Assembly: GCF_916619195.1 (NCBI RefSeq)
Contig: NZ_CAKAKL010000002.1
Location: 124,001-188,000 of the forward strand
From: Inquilinus sp. Marseille-Q2685
GTDB taxonomy: Bacteria; Pseudomonadota; Alphaproteobacteria; DSM-16000; Inquilinaceae
DNA: 64,000 bases
Direction: 5' to 3'
A program made the position numbers and the translations under genes. Positions 25,002-34,612 of the stretch are shown here, piece after piece; position 1 is the stretch's first letter, and every line of letters begins with the position of its first letter. The notes beneath the pieces were generated by a model that worked only from the letters and a program-made list of their open reading frames with translations, was not told the DNA's origin and ran no database searches.

Positions 25002-26420
25002 ATGGCGGAGCTGTGCGATCTCGAGGCGGTGGAGCTGCGGCGCCTGATCGGGGCGGGGGAGGTCTCGCCGGTCGATCTGGTCGAGAGCTGCATCGCCCGG
25101 ATCGAGGCGGCGGACCCGGCGGTCAACGCCATCACTGCCAAGGCCTATGACCGGGCCCGGGCCGAGGCGCGGGCGGCCGAGGCCGCGGTGCGCCGCGGCG
25201 ACGCCCTCGGCCCGCTGCACGGGCTGCCGATCGGGGTCAAGGACCTCAGCGACACCGAAGGGCTGCTGACCGCCTATGGCTCGCCGCTCTTCGCCGACAA
25301 CGTGCCGGCGGCGGACGAGCGGGTGGTGGCGGTGCTGCGCCAGGCCGGCGCCATCGTGCTGGCCAAGACCAACACGCCGGAATTCGGCGCCGGCGCCAAC
25401 ACCCGCAACGAGGTGTTCGGTCCGACCCGCAACCCCTTCGACCACGAGCTGACCTGCGCCGGCTCCTCCGGCGGCTCGGCGGTGGCGCTGGCCTGCGGCA
25501 TGGTCCCGCTGGCCACAGGCTCCGACCTCGCCGGCAGCCTGCGCACCCCCGCCGCCTATTGCGGCATCGTCGGCTTCCGCCCGACGCCGGGGCTGATCCC
25601 GACCGAGACCCGCGGCCATGGCTGGTCGCCGCTGTCGGTCGACGGGCCGATGGCGCGGACGGTGACGGATGCGGCGCTGCTGCTGTCCGCCATGGTCGGC
25701 CACGATCCGCGCGACCCGCTGTCGCTCGGCGTCGACGGCGCGGCCTTCCGGGCGCTCGACACGGTCGATCTTGGCGGCCTGACCGTCGCCTTCACCGAGG
25801 ATCTCGGCTTCGCCCCGGTCGACAGCCGCGTCCGCCGCAGCTTCCGCGCCGCCCGCCGGGCGCTGGAGCCGGCAGTCGGCCGCAGCGTCGATTTCGCCGT
25901 CGACATGAGCGGGGTGGACGAGGCCTTCGCCACGCTGCGCGCCGTCGGCTTCGTCGCGGCGCATCGCGAGAAGGTCGAGGCGACGCCGGACAAGGTCGGG
26001 CCGAACGTCACCGCCAATGTCGCCGCCGGGCTGAAGCTCGGCCTCGCCGACGTGGCCGACGCGCTGACGGTGCAGACCCGCGTCGTCCGCGACGCCGACG
26101 CCTTCCTCTCCGGGGTCGACGTGGTGATCTGCCCGGTCGCCGGCCACCCGCCCTTCCCGTGGCAGGACTGGTATCCGGCCGCGATCGACGGCGCCGCCCT
26201 GTCCAGCTACTTCCACTGGCTCGCGCTGGCCTATGGCCCGACGCTGGCGGGCCTGCCCTCGGTGGCGCTGCCCTTCGGCCGCGACGAATCCGGCCTGCCT
26301 TTCGGCCTGCAGATCATCGGCCGCCGCCGCGGCGATCATGCAGTGCTGTCCGCCGCCCGGGCGATCGAGGCCTGGGCCGGGCGGAACGGCTTCGGCCGCG
26401 CGGTGCCGAACGTCGCCTGA
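25002..26420 (+). CDS. Amidase (amidase signature family)
   Basis: A 472-residue hydrolase with all three residues of the Ser-cisSer-Lys triad: lysine in GLPIGVKDLSDTEG, the cis-serine in CAGSSGGSAVALACG, and the nucleophile in GSDLAGSLRTPAAYCG. These enzymes cleave amides in the cytosol. The glycine-for-serine pattern GSDLAGSLR rather than GSDTGGSIR is a minor departure common in the family. It begins 54 bases after the small GNAT gene. No GatB or GatC genes are nearby, so it is unlikely to be GatA. Confidence 0.92.
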   Translation: MAELCDLEAVELRRLIGAGEVSPVDLVESCIARIEAADPAVNAITAKAYDRARAEARAAEAAVRRGDALGPLHGLPIGVKDLSDTEGLLTAYGSPLFADNVPAADERVVAVLRQAGAIVLAKTNTPEFGAGANTRNEVFGPTRNPFDHELTCAGSSGGSAVALACGMVPLATGSDLAGSLRTPAAYCGIVGFRPTPGLIPTETRGHGWSPLSVDGPMARTVTDAALLLSAMVGHDPRDPLSLGVDGAAFRALDTVDLGGLTVAFTEDLGFAPVDSRVRRSFRAARRALEPAVGRSVDFAVDMSGVDEAFATLRAVGFVAAHREKVEATPDKVGPNVTANVAAGLKLGLADVADALTVQTRVVRDADAFLSGVDVVICPVAGHPPFPWQDWYPAAIDGAALSSYFHWLALAYGPTLAGLPSVALPFGRDESGLPFGLQIIGRRRGDHAVLSAARAIEAWAGRNGFGRAVPNVA

Positions 26421-26460
26421 CGATTTTTGGCAGGGCCTGTCACATCCGCGAACGCTGCCT

Positions 26461-26507
26461 CGTCTTGATGTCGAGACCGCCCGATGGGTGGATCCGACCT
26501 CAAGACG
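26461..26507. promoter_or_regulatory. Inverted repeat CGTCTTGA ... TCAAGACG upstream of the AhpD-like gene
   Basis: Perfect 8-base arms at 26461-26468 and 26500-26507 with a 31-base loop, ending 11 bases before the start codon at 26519. Such arms could be a regulator site or form a leader hairpin. Weak evidence; it is noted because it fills half of the 98-base gap. Confidence 0.3.
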
Positions 26508-26518
26508 GGAGCTTCCGA

Positions 26519-26995
26519 ATGTCCAAGCGAATCAACTGGGCCGCCGCCTCGCCCGGTGCCATGAAGGCCCAGCTGGGCGTGCACGCCTATCTCGAAGGCT
26601 GCGGCCTGCCCACGACCCTGCAGGAGCTGGTGTTCCTGCGCGTGTCGCAGATCAACGGCTGCGTCTACTGCCTCGACATGCACGCCAAGGCGCTGCGCGC
26701 GGCCGGCGAGGGCCAGCAGCGGCTGGATTGCGTGGCCGGCTGGCGCGAGGCGCAGGGCCTGTTCAGCCCGCGCGAGCAGGCGGCGCTGGCCTGGGCCGAG
26801 GCGCTGACCCTGGTCGCCGACACCCGCCAGGTGCCGGACTCGGTCTACGAGGCGGCGAAGGCGCAGTTCAGCGACCGCGAGCTGGTCGACCTGACCCTGG
26901 CCGTATGCTCGATCAATGCCTGGAACCGGCTGAATGTCGGTTTCGCCGTCGTGCCGAAGCCGGATGCGGAGAGCGTGCGGGCGGCCGCCGCCTGA
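26519..26995 (+). CDS. Carboxymuconolactone decarboxylase family protein, AhpD-like
   Basis: A 158-residue all-helical protein. The redox motif is INGCVYCLDMHAKAL, with C-x2-C-x3-H as in AhpD alkylhydroperoxidases, and the first helix LQELVFLRVSQ is the family position. AhpD-like proteins use the two cysteines to reduce peroxides with lipoyl or thiol partners. It is monocistronic, with panB 149 bases downstream. Function as peroxidase is inferred from the intact motif. Confidence 0.88.
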   Translation: MSKRINWAAASPGAMKAQLGVHAYLEGCGLPTTLQELVFLRVSQINGCVYCLDMHAKALRAAGEGQQRLDCVAGWREAQGLFSPREQAALAWAEALTLVADTRQVPDSVYEAAKAQFSDRELVDLTLAVCSINAWNRLNVGFAVVPKPDAESVRAAAA

Positions 26996-27144
26996 CGTTT
27001 CGGGCGATCTGCGGGCTGTGGCGGGCGGCTTCGGCCGCCCGTCGCTTTTTCACCTCGTGACAACCGGCTTGCCTCGACGGATTTTGCACTGCAGCATCCC
27101 GGTCCGGGACGACAGATCCCGAACGAATCGGGGAGTGCCCTGAG

Positions 27145-27969
27145 GTGAGCGTTTCCGCCGCGATCCGGCGCATCACGATCCCGCAGCTCCGCGCCCGCAA
27201 GGGGCAGGAGCCGATCGTGGTGCTGACCGCCTACACCACGCCGGTGGCCCGGCTCTTGGACCCGCATGTCGACGCGCTGCTGGTCGGCGACAGCCTGGGC
27301 ATGGTGGTGCACGGGCTGGACAGCACGGTCGGCGTCACGCTGGAGATGATGGCGCTGCACACCGCCGCCGTCCGCCGCGGCTCGGCCCGGGCCGCGATCA
27401 TCGCCGACCTGCCCTTCGGCAGCTACCAGGCCTCGCCGCGCGATGCCTTCGCCGCCTCCGCCCGGCTGATGGCCGAAGGCGCCTCGGCCGTGAAGCTGGA
27501 GGGCGGCGAGGAGATGGCGGAGACGGTCGCCTTCCTGGTTGCCCGCGGCATCCCGGTGATGGGCCATGTCGGCCTGCTGCCGCAATCGGTCAACGTGCTG
27601 GGTGGCTACAACGCCCGCGGCCGCTCGGCGGAGGAGGCGGCGCGCATCCTCGCCGCGGCCAAGGCGCTGGCCGCCGCCGGCGCCTTCTCGCTGGTGATCG
27701 AGGGCACGGTCGAGCCGCTGGCCCGCCGGATCACCGAGGAGGTGGCGGTCCCGACCATCGGCATCGGCGCCTCGGTCGCCTGCGACGGCCAGGTGCTGGT
27801 GACCGACGACATGCTGGGCCTGACCGGCGCCGGCACGCCGCGCTTCGTCCGCCGCTATGCCGACCTGGAGGCGGCGATCACCGAGGCGGCGACGGGCTTC
27901 GCCGCCGATGTCCGCGCCCGGCGCTTCCCGGGCCCCGAGCATGTCTTCGCCGAGAAGAAGCCGTCATGA
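27145..27969 (+). CDS. panB: 3-methyl-2-oxobutanoate hydroxymethyltransferase
   Basis: A 274-residue cytosolic enzyme that makes ketopantoate from ketoisovalerate and methylene-tetrahydrofolate, the first step to pantothenate. Conserved blocks: [30 protein letters not shown] with the metal-binding aspartate, [10 protein letters not shown] with the catalytic lysine, and [23 protein letters not shown]. The start is a GTG (27145) with a GTGCCCTGAGG leader. It overlaps panC by four bases (ATGA), forming a panBC operon. Confidence 0.96.
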   Translation: MSVSAAIRRITIPQLRARKGQEPIVVLTAYTTPVARLLDPHVDALLVGDSLGMVVHGLDSTVGVTLEMMALHTAAVRRGSARAAIIADLPFGSYQASPRDAFAASARLMAEGASAVKLEGGEEMAETVAFLVARGIPVMGHVGLLPQSVNVLGGYNARGRSAEEAARILAAAKALAAAGAFSLVIEGTVEPLARRITEEVAVPTIGIGASVACDGQVLVTDDMLGLTGAGTPRFVRRYADLEAAITEAATGFAADVRARRFPGPEHVFAEKKPS

Positions 27970-28796
27970 CCGATCTCACCATCGCCCGAAGCGTGGCCGA
28001 GCTGCGCGCCGCCGTCGCCGGCTGGCGCCGCGCCGGCGACCGGATCGGCCTGGTGCCGACCATGGGCGCACTGCATGAGGGGCACCTGGCCCTGGCCGCG
28101 GCCCTGCGGAAGGCAGGGGCGGACCGGGTGCTGTTCAGCATCTTCGTCAACCCGACCCAGTTCGGGCCGAAGGAGGATTTCAGCCGCTATCCGCGGCGCG
28201 AGGCCGAGGACCTGGCCAGGCTGGGGTTGATCGGCGCCGACCTGGCCTATCTGCCGACGGTCGGCGAGATCTACCCGGAGGGCTTCGCCTTCTCGATCGT
28301 GCCCTCAGGCCCGATCGTCGCCGATCTCGAGGCGGCGGTGCGGCCCGGCCATTTCGCCGGGGTGGCGACGGTGGTGGCGAAGCTCCTGATCCAGGCGGCG
28401 CCGGACCTCGCCGCCTTCGGCGAGAAGGACTATCAGCAGCTGCTGCTGGTGCGCCGGCTGGTGCGCGACCTGGACCTGCCCTGCGAGATCCTGGGGGTGC
28501 CGACGGTGCGCGACCGCGACGGCCTCGCCCTGTCGTCGCGCAACGCCTATCTCGGCGAGGCGCAGCTGGCGGTGGCGCGGCGGCTGAACCGGATCCTGGC
28601 CGAGATCGCGGCCGACCCGTCGCTGCTGCCCGCGGGGCCGGACCGGCTGCGCGACGCCGGCTTCGACGCGGTCGATTATCTGGTGCTGCGCGACGCCGAG
28701 ACCCTGGCCGAGCCGGCGCTCGGCCGGCCGCAACGGCTGATCGCCGCGGTCCGGCTCGGCGCCACGCGATTGCTCGACAACCTGCCGGTGCCTTAG
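27966..28796 (+). CDS. panC: Pantothenate synthetase
   Basis: A 276-residue enzyme that joins pantoate and beta-alanine with ATP. Family motifs are intact: [15 protein letters not shown] (the nucleotide-binding HIGH-like motif), [20 protein letters not shown], the [19 protein letters not shown] block, and [10 protein letters not shown] with the KMSKS-like lysine replaced by serine-serine-arginine as usual in PanC. Coupled to panB by overlap. Confidence 0.96.
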   Translation: MTDLTIARSVAELRAAVAGWRRAGDRIGLVPTMGALHEGHLALAAALRKAGADRVLFSIFVNPTQFGPKEDFSRYPRREAEDLARLGLIGADLAYLPTVGEIYPEGFAFSIVPSGPIVADLEAAVRPGHFAGVATVVAKLLIQAAPDLAAFGEKDYQQLLLVRRLVRDLDLPCEILGVPTVRDRDGLALSSRNAYLGEAQLAVARRLNRILAEIAADPSLLPAGPDRLRDAGFDAVDYLVLRDAETLAEPALGRPQRLIAAVRLGATRLLDNLPVP

Positions 28797-28825
28797 GTCA
28801 CGCTGGCGGATCGCATCAGGTATTG

Positions 28826-28993
28826 CCTCTCCCGCTTGCGAGACTTTTCCCGCTTCCCAACACCGTCATTGCGAGCGCAGCGAAGCAATCCAGGGGCCGC
28901 TCGTGCCGGCCCCTGGATTGCTTCGTCGGCTTCGCCTCCTCGCAATGACGACGAGGACCGGGCGTTGTGAAAAGGTCCCGCTTGCGGGAGAGG
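28826..28993. repeat. Composite repeat: inverted flanks around a family A palindrome
   Basis: In the 228-base gap between panC and the small lipoprotein gene. Flanks 28826-28851 (CCTCTCCCGCTTGCGAGAC plus TTTTC) and 28969-28993 (GAAAAGGTCCCGCTTGCGG plus GAGAGG) are near inverse copies of each other, and their core recurs at 4616-4639. Between them lies the family A copy at 28857-28949. This looks like one repeat inserted inside another. Confidence 0.65.
28857..28949. repeat. Palindromic repeat element, family A, copy 2
   Basis: Reads as the reverse complement of the soxY copy (2829-2929) with only a couple of loop differences: CCAACACCGTCATTGCGAG at 28857-28875 is shared exactly; the far end stops matching after CTCGCAATGAC (28939-28949). 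Inner arms CCAGGGGCCG/CGGCCCCTGG are intact. Confidence 0.9.
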
Positions 28994-29024
28994 TCGGAGA
29001 CGCGAAGAGGACCGGGCCGCCGCC

Positions 29025-29246
29025 TTACTGCGCGGCCGGCTGCTGCGTCTGCGACGGGTCCTGCTGGCCGGTCAGCGAGGAGGGCGGGGCCGACAGCGGC
29101 CGGCGCTGGATCGTCTCGGCCGGGACCGCCGGCGGCGCCGGTTCGCCCTGCATGATCGGCCGGTCGATCGGCACCGTGTTGTCGCTGCCGCAGGCGGCGA
29201 GGGTCAGGACGGACAGGCCGGCGGCGGCCAGGATCAGACGGGTCAT
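29025..29246 (-). CDS. Small lipoprotein, proline/glutamine-rich
   Basis: A 73-residue protein with an unmistakable lipoprotein signal (LSVLTLAACGSDN, cysteine at position 19). The mature part is short, disordered and rich in proline, serine and glutamine, ending GQQDPSQTQQPAAQ. No domain is recognisable. The start at 29246 begins the signal peptide and has GAGGGAGTG just upstream. Confidence 0.75.
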   Translation of the reverse strand: MTRLILAAAGLSVLTLAACGSDNTVPIDRPIMQGEPAPPAVPAETIQRRPLSAPPSSLTGQQDPSQTQQPAAQ

Positions 29247-29458
29247 AGCACTCCCTCGATCGTTCCATGGGGCGCGCACTCTAGCCATCCGGGACAGCGG
29301 AGGCGAGGGGCGCACTGCCGCGCCAAGTCCCCGGACGGGGCCGGGGAGCGGCGCCGCCGTCGAAGCTGCCGCGCGAATGCGGCAGAAATCGGCAAGAATG
29401 GTCCAAGCGTGGCGCCGTCGGCGCCGCTTTGCACCTTGCCTTCATGGGCTGAAACGAA

Positions 29459-29483
29459 AACGGCCGGCGAGGCGCCGGCCGTT
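29459..29483 (-). terminator. Intrinsic terminator of mdh
   Basis: On the minus strand, AACGGCCGGCG and CGCCGGCCGTT (11-base perfect arms, 3-base loop) are followed by TTCGTTTC. It lies 20 bases past the mdh stop. The rest of the 257-base gap 29247-29503 shows nothing else that I can identify. Confidence 0.85.
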
Positions 29484-29503
29484 CCCTCTCGCGGACGTCC
29501 GGC

Positions 29504-30598
<1,095 letters not shown>

Positions 30599-30627
30599 TC
30601 AGGTCCACAACAGAGGCAGGTTCCGCG

Positions 30628-31238
30628 ATGCGCATTCTCCTTCCGGCCGTGCTCGCCGTCTTCGCGGCGGCCGGCGTCTCCCGCGCCCAGGACGCGCCGC
30701 CGGCGCAGCCCGAGGCGCCGCCGGCCGAGGCTCCGGCGACCCCTGCGCCCCCGGCCGCCGACCAGCGGCAGGCCTCGGAGACCCCGGCGGTCGTGATCGA
30801 CGGCGACGCGGCCGGCACGCTGCTCGGCAAGTCGGTGCGCAGCACCTCGGGCGAGGATCTGGGGCGGGTCGTCGACGTCGTGGTCGACCGCGCCGGGATG
30901 ACGCGGGCCGCCATCGTCGATTTCGGCGGCTTCCTCGGCGTCGGCTCGCGCCAGATCGCGGTCGACTGGCGGGTGCTGCACTTCCCCAAGGACGGCAGCA
31001 TGGACGCCATCGTCACCGACCTGACGGAGGCGCAGCTGCGCGGCGCGCCGGCCTATAAGCGGGGCGAGCCCGTGGTCGTGGTCGGCCGGGCGGACACGGC
31101 GCCGGCCCCGGCCGCCCCGGACGCGCCGGGCTCTCCGTCCCAGACCCCCAGCCGGCCCCGACCCCTCCAGCTCCCCCGGCCTCCGCTCCCGCTCCCGCAG
31201 CCACGCCGGAGGCCAACGCACCGGCGCCCAAGCCCTAG
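30628..31238 (+). CDS. Exported PRC-barrel protein, frameshifted in its C-terminal tail
   Basis: A signal peptide (about 1-20, ending VSRAQD) leads into a proline/alanine-rich linker and one PRC-barrel domain (LLGKSVRSTSGEDLGRVVDV, AAIVDFGGFLGVGSRQIAVDW). After the domain the tail is again P/A-rich. In the starting frame the ORF runs on with arginine-rich, unlikely sequence through the next gene to 32661. Shifting by -1 at the five-C run 31145-31149 restores a P/A-rich tail ending APAPKP and a stop at 31236-31238, nine bases before the next ATG. So either a base is missing in this sequence (error or mutation), or slippage occurs. The domain itself is intact. Confidence 0.7.
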
Positions 31239-31246
31239 CCGGGCCG

Positions 31247-32524
31247 ATGGCGGAAAACGGCGGATTCGACAGGGCGGACGCCGCGGGGGCCGAGGCCCCG
31301 GCCGATGCGGGCGCGCCGCAGCCCTCCCGCGGCAGCCGGCGCGGGCTCGACTGGTTCGTGTTCTTCGTCGCCGACGTGCAGACCGGCTTCGGCGCCTTCG
31401 TCGCGGTGTTCCTGACGACGCGGCAATGGACCCAGGTCGATATCGGCCTGGTGCTCACCGTCAGCGGCCTGGTCGGCCTGGTCGGGCAGGTGCCGCTCGG
31501 GGCCTTCGTCGATTCGGTCCGGTCGGTGCGGGCGACGGCCGCCGCGGCGCTGGCGGCGATCGGCGTCAGCGCCTTCGCTTTCGCCGCCTGGCCGATCTTC
31601 CCGATCGTGCTGGCCTCGCGCGTGCTGCACGCGGCGGCCAGCTGCATCGTCAGCTTCGCCATCGTCTCGCTCAGCCTCGGCCTGGCCGGCAGCGCCGGGA
31701 TGAGCGAGCGGCTGGGCCGCAACGCCGCCTTCGCCTCGGCCGGCACCGGCATCGCCGCCGCGGTGATGGGGCTGTGCGGCCAGTACCTGTCGAGCCAGGC
31801 GGTGTTCTTCCTGGCCGCGGCGCTGGTGGCGCCGGCCCTGTTCGCCCTGACCCGCATCCGGCCGGGGGAGATCCGCCTGGCCCCGGCCGCGCCGCGGCGG
31901 GAGGGCAAGGGGCTGAAGGCGTCGGCGGCCGGGCTCGCCGTGCTGGCGCGCAACCGCACGCTGGTGGTCTTCGCCGGCTGCATCGCCATGTTCCACCTGG
32001 CGAATGCGGCCATGCTGCCGCTCGCCGCCAGCATGGTCACCCTGCGGTCCAGCCAGGCGGCGACGCTGATGGTCGCGGCCGCGGTGATCGTGCCGCAGCT
32101 CACCGTCACCGTCCTGTCGCCCTGGATGGGCCGGGCGGCGCAGCGCTGGGGCCGGCGGCCGTTCCTGATCCTCGGCTTCCTGGCGCTGGCGATCCGCGCC
32201 TTCCTGTTCTCGCTGACCGGCGAGCCGCAGCTGCTGGTGCTGTTCCAGATCCTGGACGGGGTGTCGGCCGCGGTGCTCGGCGTCCTGGTGCCGCTGACCG
32301 TCGCCGATCTCGCCCGTGGCAGCGGCCATTTCAACCTGGCCCAGGGGCTGGTCGGCTGCGCCATGGGCATCGGCGCCGCGGTCAGCACCATCCTGGCCGG
32401 CTTCATGGCCGACAATTTCGGCAGCTACGCCGCCTTCACCACCCTGGCGGCGGTCGCCGGCGCCGGCCTGGTGCTGATCACGCTGACGATGCCGGAGACG
32501 CGGCCGGCGGCGGAGACCGCCTGA
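31247..32524 (+). CDS. MFS transporter
   Basis: A 425-residue membrane protein with a 30-residue hydrophilic N-terminal extension (ADAAGAEAPADAGAPQPS) and 12 helices. The conserved charged loop between helices 2 and 3 is LGAFVDSVRSVRATAAAAL, and the second half has MGRAAQRWGRRPFLILGFL, an MFS motif A copy. Substrate unknown. It starts nine bases after the corrected stop of the PRC-barrel gene and may share its transcript. It converges on the thioesterase gene with one base between stops. Confidence 0.85.
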   Translation: MAENGGFDRADAAGAEAPADAGAPQPSRGSRRGLDWFVFFVADVQTGFGAFVAVFLTTRQWTQVDIGLVLTVSGLVGLVGQVPLGAFVDSVRSVRATAAAALAAIGVSAFAFAAWPIFPIVLASRVLHAAASCIVSFAIVSLSLGLAGSAGMSERLGRNAAFASAGTGIAAAVMGLCGQYLSSQAVFFLAAALVAPALFALTRIRPGEIRLAPAAPRREGKGLKASAAGLAVLARNRTLVVFAGCIAMFHLANAAMLPLAASMVTLRSSQAATLMVAAAVIVPQLTVTVLSPWMGRAAQRWGRRPFLILGFLALAIRAFLFSLTGEPQLLVLFQILDGVSAAVLGVLVPLTVADLARGSGHFNLAQGLVGCAMGIGAAVSTILAGFMADNFGSYAAFTTLAAVAGAGLVLITLTMPETRPAAETA

Positions 32525-32525
32525 C

Positions 32526-32945
32526 TCAGGTCTCCGGCGCGAAGCGGGCGCGCAGCTCCTCCGGGATCGGGAAGGATTGCCGCGTCTCCAGGTCGAACAT
32601 CGCGCTCACCGTCTCCGCCGTCGCATGGCAGCGGTCGCCGACGAACAGCGCCTGGGCGTAGGTGAAGGACTTGCCGCCCAGCTTCACCATCCGCGTGCCG
32701 ATGCGGACGTCGTTCGGCCAGGTCAGCTCGCGCAGGAAGTTCATGGTGATGCGCACCACCACGGCGCCGCGGGTCTTGCCCAGATGGATGCCGGCGTCGC
32801 GGAAGAAGTGCAGCCGCGCCGTCTCGAAATAGACGCCGTAGGCGTTGTTGTTCACATGGCCCAGCGCGTCGGTGTCGGAGTAGCGCACGCGCTCCTCCGC
32901 CCAATGCGGATAGGCGGCGGGGTCGGTCGGGTCGAAATCGGTCAT
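32526..32945 (-). CDS. Acyl-CoA thioesterase, 4-hydroxybenzoyl-CoA thioesterase (hotdog) type
   Basis: A 139-residue hotdog-fold protein. The catalytic region RVRYSDTDALGHVNNNAYGVYFETARLHFF has the aspartate and the HVNN motif of the 4HBT/YbgC family. It would hydrolyse acyl-CoA or 4-hydroxybenzoyl-CoA-like substrates in the cytosol. ATG 32945 is placed where the family N-terminus begins; an upstream in-frame start would add 26 residues. The acyl specificity is not visible. Confidence 0.88.
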   Translation of the reverse strand: MTDFDPTDPAAYPHWAEERVRYSDTDALGHVNNNAYGVYFETARLHFFRDAGIHLGKTRGAVVVRITMNFLRELTWPNDVRIGTRMVKLGGKSFTYAQALFVGDRCHATAETVSAMFDLETRQSFPIPEELRARFAPET

Positions 32946-33090
32946 CGCGCTCTCCGGTCGGGCTTGTCCGCGACATAGCCTTGAATCAGGCGTGGAGGAA
33001 AGCCGCGGGTTGTCGCGAGACAAGGTTCCGGTCGCCTGCCGGGGCGGGCGGGCCTACCGTTTCCGGACCAGGGACAGACGGAGAAGCGCC

Positions 33091-33435
33091 ATGAGCGCCG
33101 AGCAGGAGAATTGGCTGATCACGGTGGCCGAGACCGCGGCCCTCTTCCCCGCGCCGCCGGCCGAGCAGTTCATGTACCGGCTGCAGCACGGCACCATGAA
33201 GCTCGGCCTCTACGCCCCGCGCGGCACCGATCCGCAGGGCCCACACAAGCGCGACGAGCTCTATGTCGTGTGGCGCGGCACCGGGGTCTTCTTCCGCGAC
33301 GGCGAGCGGAAACCGTTCGGACCGGGTGACGTGATCTTCGTTCCGGCCCATATGGAGCATCGGTTCGAGGACTTCAGCGATGATTTTGCGACATGGGTGA
33401 TCTTCTGGGGCCCGGAGGGCGGGGAGACGAGCTAG
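33091..33435 (+). CDS. Cupin domain protein
   Basis: A 114-residue single-domain cupin. Motif 1 region is PHKRDELYVVWRGTGVFF and motif 2 is GPGDVIFVPAHMEHRFEDF. The metal ligands are a histidine and glutamate in the first motif and a histidine in the second. Cupins of this size are often sugar or small-acid binding or oxygenase proteins. Its last 43 bases overlap the next gene in another frame, which indicates tight coupling with the GH1-like protein. Confidence 0.87.
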   Translation: MSAEQENWLITVAETAALFPAPPAEQFMYRLQHGTMKLGLYAPRGTDPQGPHKRDELYVVWRGTGVFFRDGERKPFGPGDVIFVPAHMEHRFEDFSDDFATWVIFWGPEGGETS

Positions 33436-34607
33436 AGCCGGCGCCGGCGGCGCCGGTCTGGGGCGCCGATCTCGGCGCGCCGGCGACGCCGCGGCAGGAC
33501 GCCGAGGCGCTGCGCCTGGCCGTGGAGATGGGCGCCGCCGCCGGCCGCCTGGCGCTCGACTGGGCGGCGCTGCAGCCGGAGGGGCGCGGCCGGCTCGATC
33601 CCGCGGCGCTGGCCGGGCTCGACCGCCGGATCGACGCGCTGGGCGAGGCCGGGCTCGCCCCCTGGCCGCTGCTCGCACCAGCCAGGCTGCCGCGCGACAT
33701 CCGCATCCGCGGCGGCTGGACCGCGCGCGACACGGCCTGGCGCTTCGCCGAATTCGCCTGCCGCGTCGCCGACCGGATCGGCGACCGCATGGCGGCGCTC
33801 GTCGTCGATGCCGGCGCCCCCGGCTTTGCCCGCGACGAGACCGCTTGGCGCGACCGGCCGGTCGGCATGGCCGAGGACGCCGCCTTCCGCGCCGCGCTGC
33901 ACCATCTGCTGCTCGGCCGCGGCCTGGCGCTGTCGGCGCTGCGGCAGGAGAGCGGGCGCTGGCGCCTGGGCGCCGCCTTGGCCGGGCCGCCGCCCGAGCC
34001 CTGGGACGACACGCTGGCCTCGTCCGACGCCGTGGTGATCGCCGAGGCGCTGGGCTGGGAGGCGTCGGTCGCGACCCTGCGCGACGGGCGCATTCCGGAG
34101 CTGGCGGCCGAGCGGCTGGGCCGGCTGGTGGAGGAGGGCGACGCGGCGCGCTGCCGCGGCCCGGTCGATCTGCTGCTGCTCGACCATGCCGGGGCGCTCT
34201 GGGCCCGGATGGAGGCTGGGGCTCCGGGCGGGGTGGAGCTGAGCGACCGGCCGCGCGGCCATGTGCCGGAACACGCCGGCCCCGACTCGCTGCGCCGGGC
34301 TCTCGATCGCCTGGCCGGGGCCTGGCCGAAGCGGCCGATCCATCTGACGCTGCGGGTCGCGGCCGAGGATCCGCCGCTGCGCGAAGGGCGGATCGAGGAC
34401 GGCTTGAGGATCGAGCGGCTGGAGGCGAATCTGGAGGCGGCCGAGGCCGCCCGGCCCGCGGGCGTGCCGCTCGTGGCGCTGTTCCTCGGCCCGGTGCTGG
34501 ACGACGGTGCCGCGCCGCCCGCCGGTCTCGTCGCCTGGGACAAGCGCGCCGACGCGCCGCTGCCGAAGGAGAGCTGGCGCCGGCTGCAGCGCCGGATCCG
34601 GGGGTAG
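33393..34607 (+). CDS. GH1-fold protein with both catalytic glutamates lost (pseudo-beta-glucosidase)
   Basis: A 404-residue protein that follows family GH1 along its whole length but is divergent. Matches: VWGADLGA (22-29, for the WGxAT start), WAALQPEGRGRLDPAAL (57-73), GGWTARDTAWRFAEFA with RIGDRM (108-133), PDSLRRAL (297-304), PKRPIHLT (312-319), the GVPLVALFLGPVLDD helix end (357-371) and PKESWRRLQRRI. The acid/base site NEP reads GAP (142-143 region) and the nucleophile site TENG reads TLRV (319-322), so neither glutamate is present. It should fold as a TIM barrel without glycosidase activity, perhaps binding a sugar. It overlaps the cupin gene by 43 bases. Length is slightly below the usual 440. 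Confidence 0.75.
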   Translation: MGDLLGPGGRGDELEPAPAAPVWGADLGAPATPRQDAEALRLAVEMGAAAGRLALDWAALQPEGRGRLDPAALAGLDRRIDALGEAGLAPWPLLAPARLPRDIRIRGGWTARDTAWRFAEFACRVADRIGDRMAALVVDAGAPGFARDETAWRDRPVGMAEDAAFRAALHHLLLGRGLALSALRQESGRWRLGAALAGPPPEPWDDTLASSDAVVIAEALGWEASVATLRDGRIPELAAERLGRLVEEGDAARCRGPVDLLLLDHAGALWARMEAGAPGGVELSDRPRGHVPEHAGPDSLRRALDRLAGAWPKRPIHLTLRVAAEDPPLREGRIEDGLRIERLEANLEAAEAARPAGVPLVALFLGPVLDDGAAPPAGLVAWDKRADAPLPKESWRRLQRRIRG

Positions 34608-34612
34608 GACGG

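Noticed and set aside
26461-26507. Riboswitch or attenuator before the AhpD-like gene
   Set aside because: Only one 8-base inverted repeat with a long loop is present; no conserved riboswitch core or U-tract was seen, so it is listed only as a weak regulatory site.
31239-32661. PRC-barrel gene extending to 677 residues
   Set aside because: The extension is out of frame over a bona fide MFS gene with arginine-rich nonsense composition; a frameshift in the C-run explains it better.
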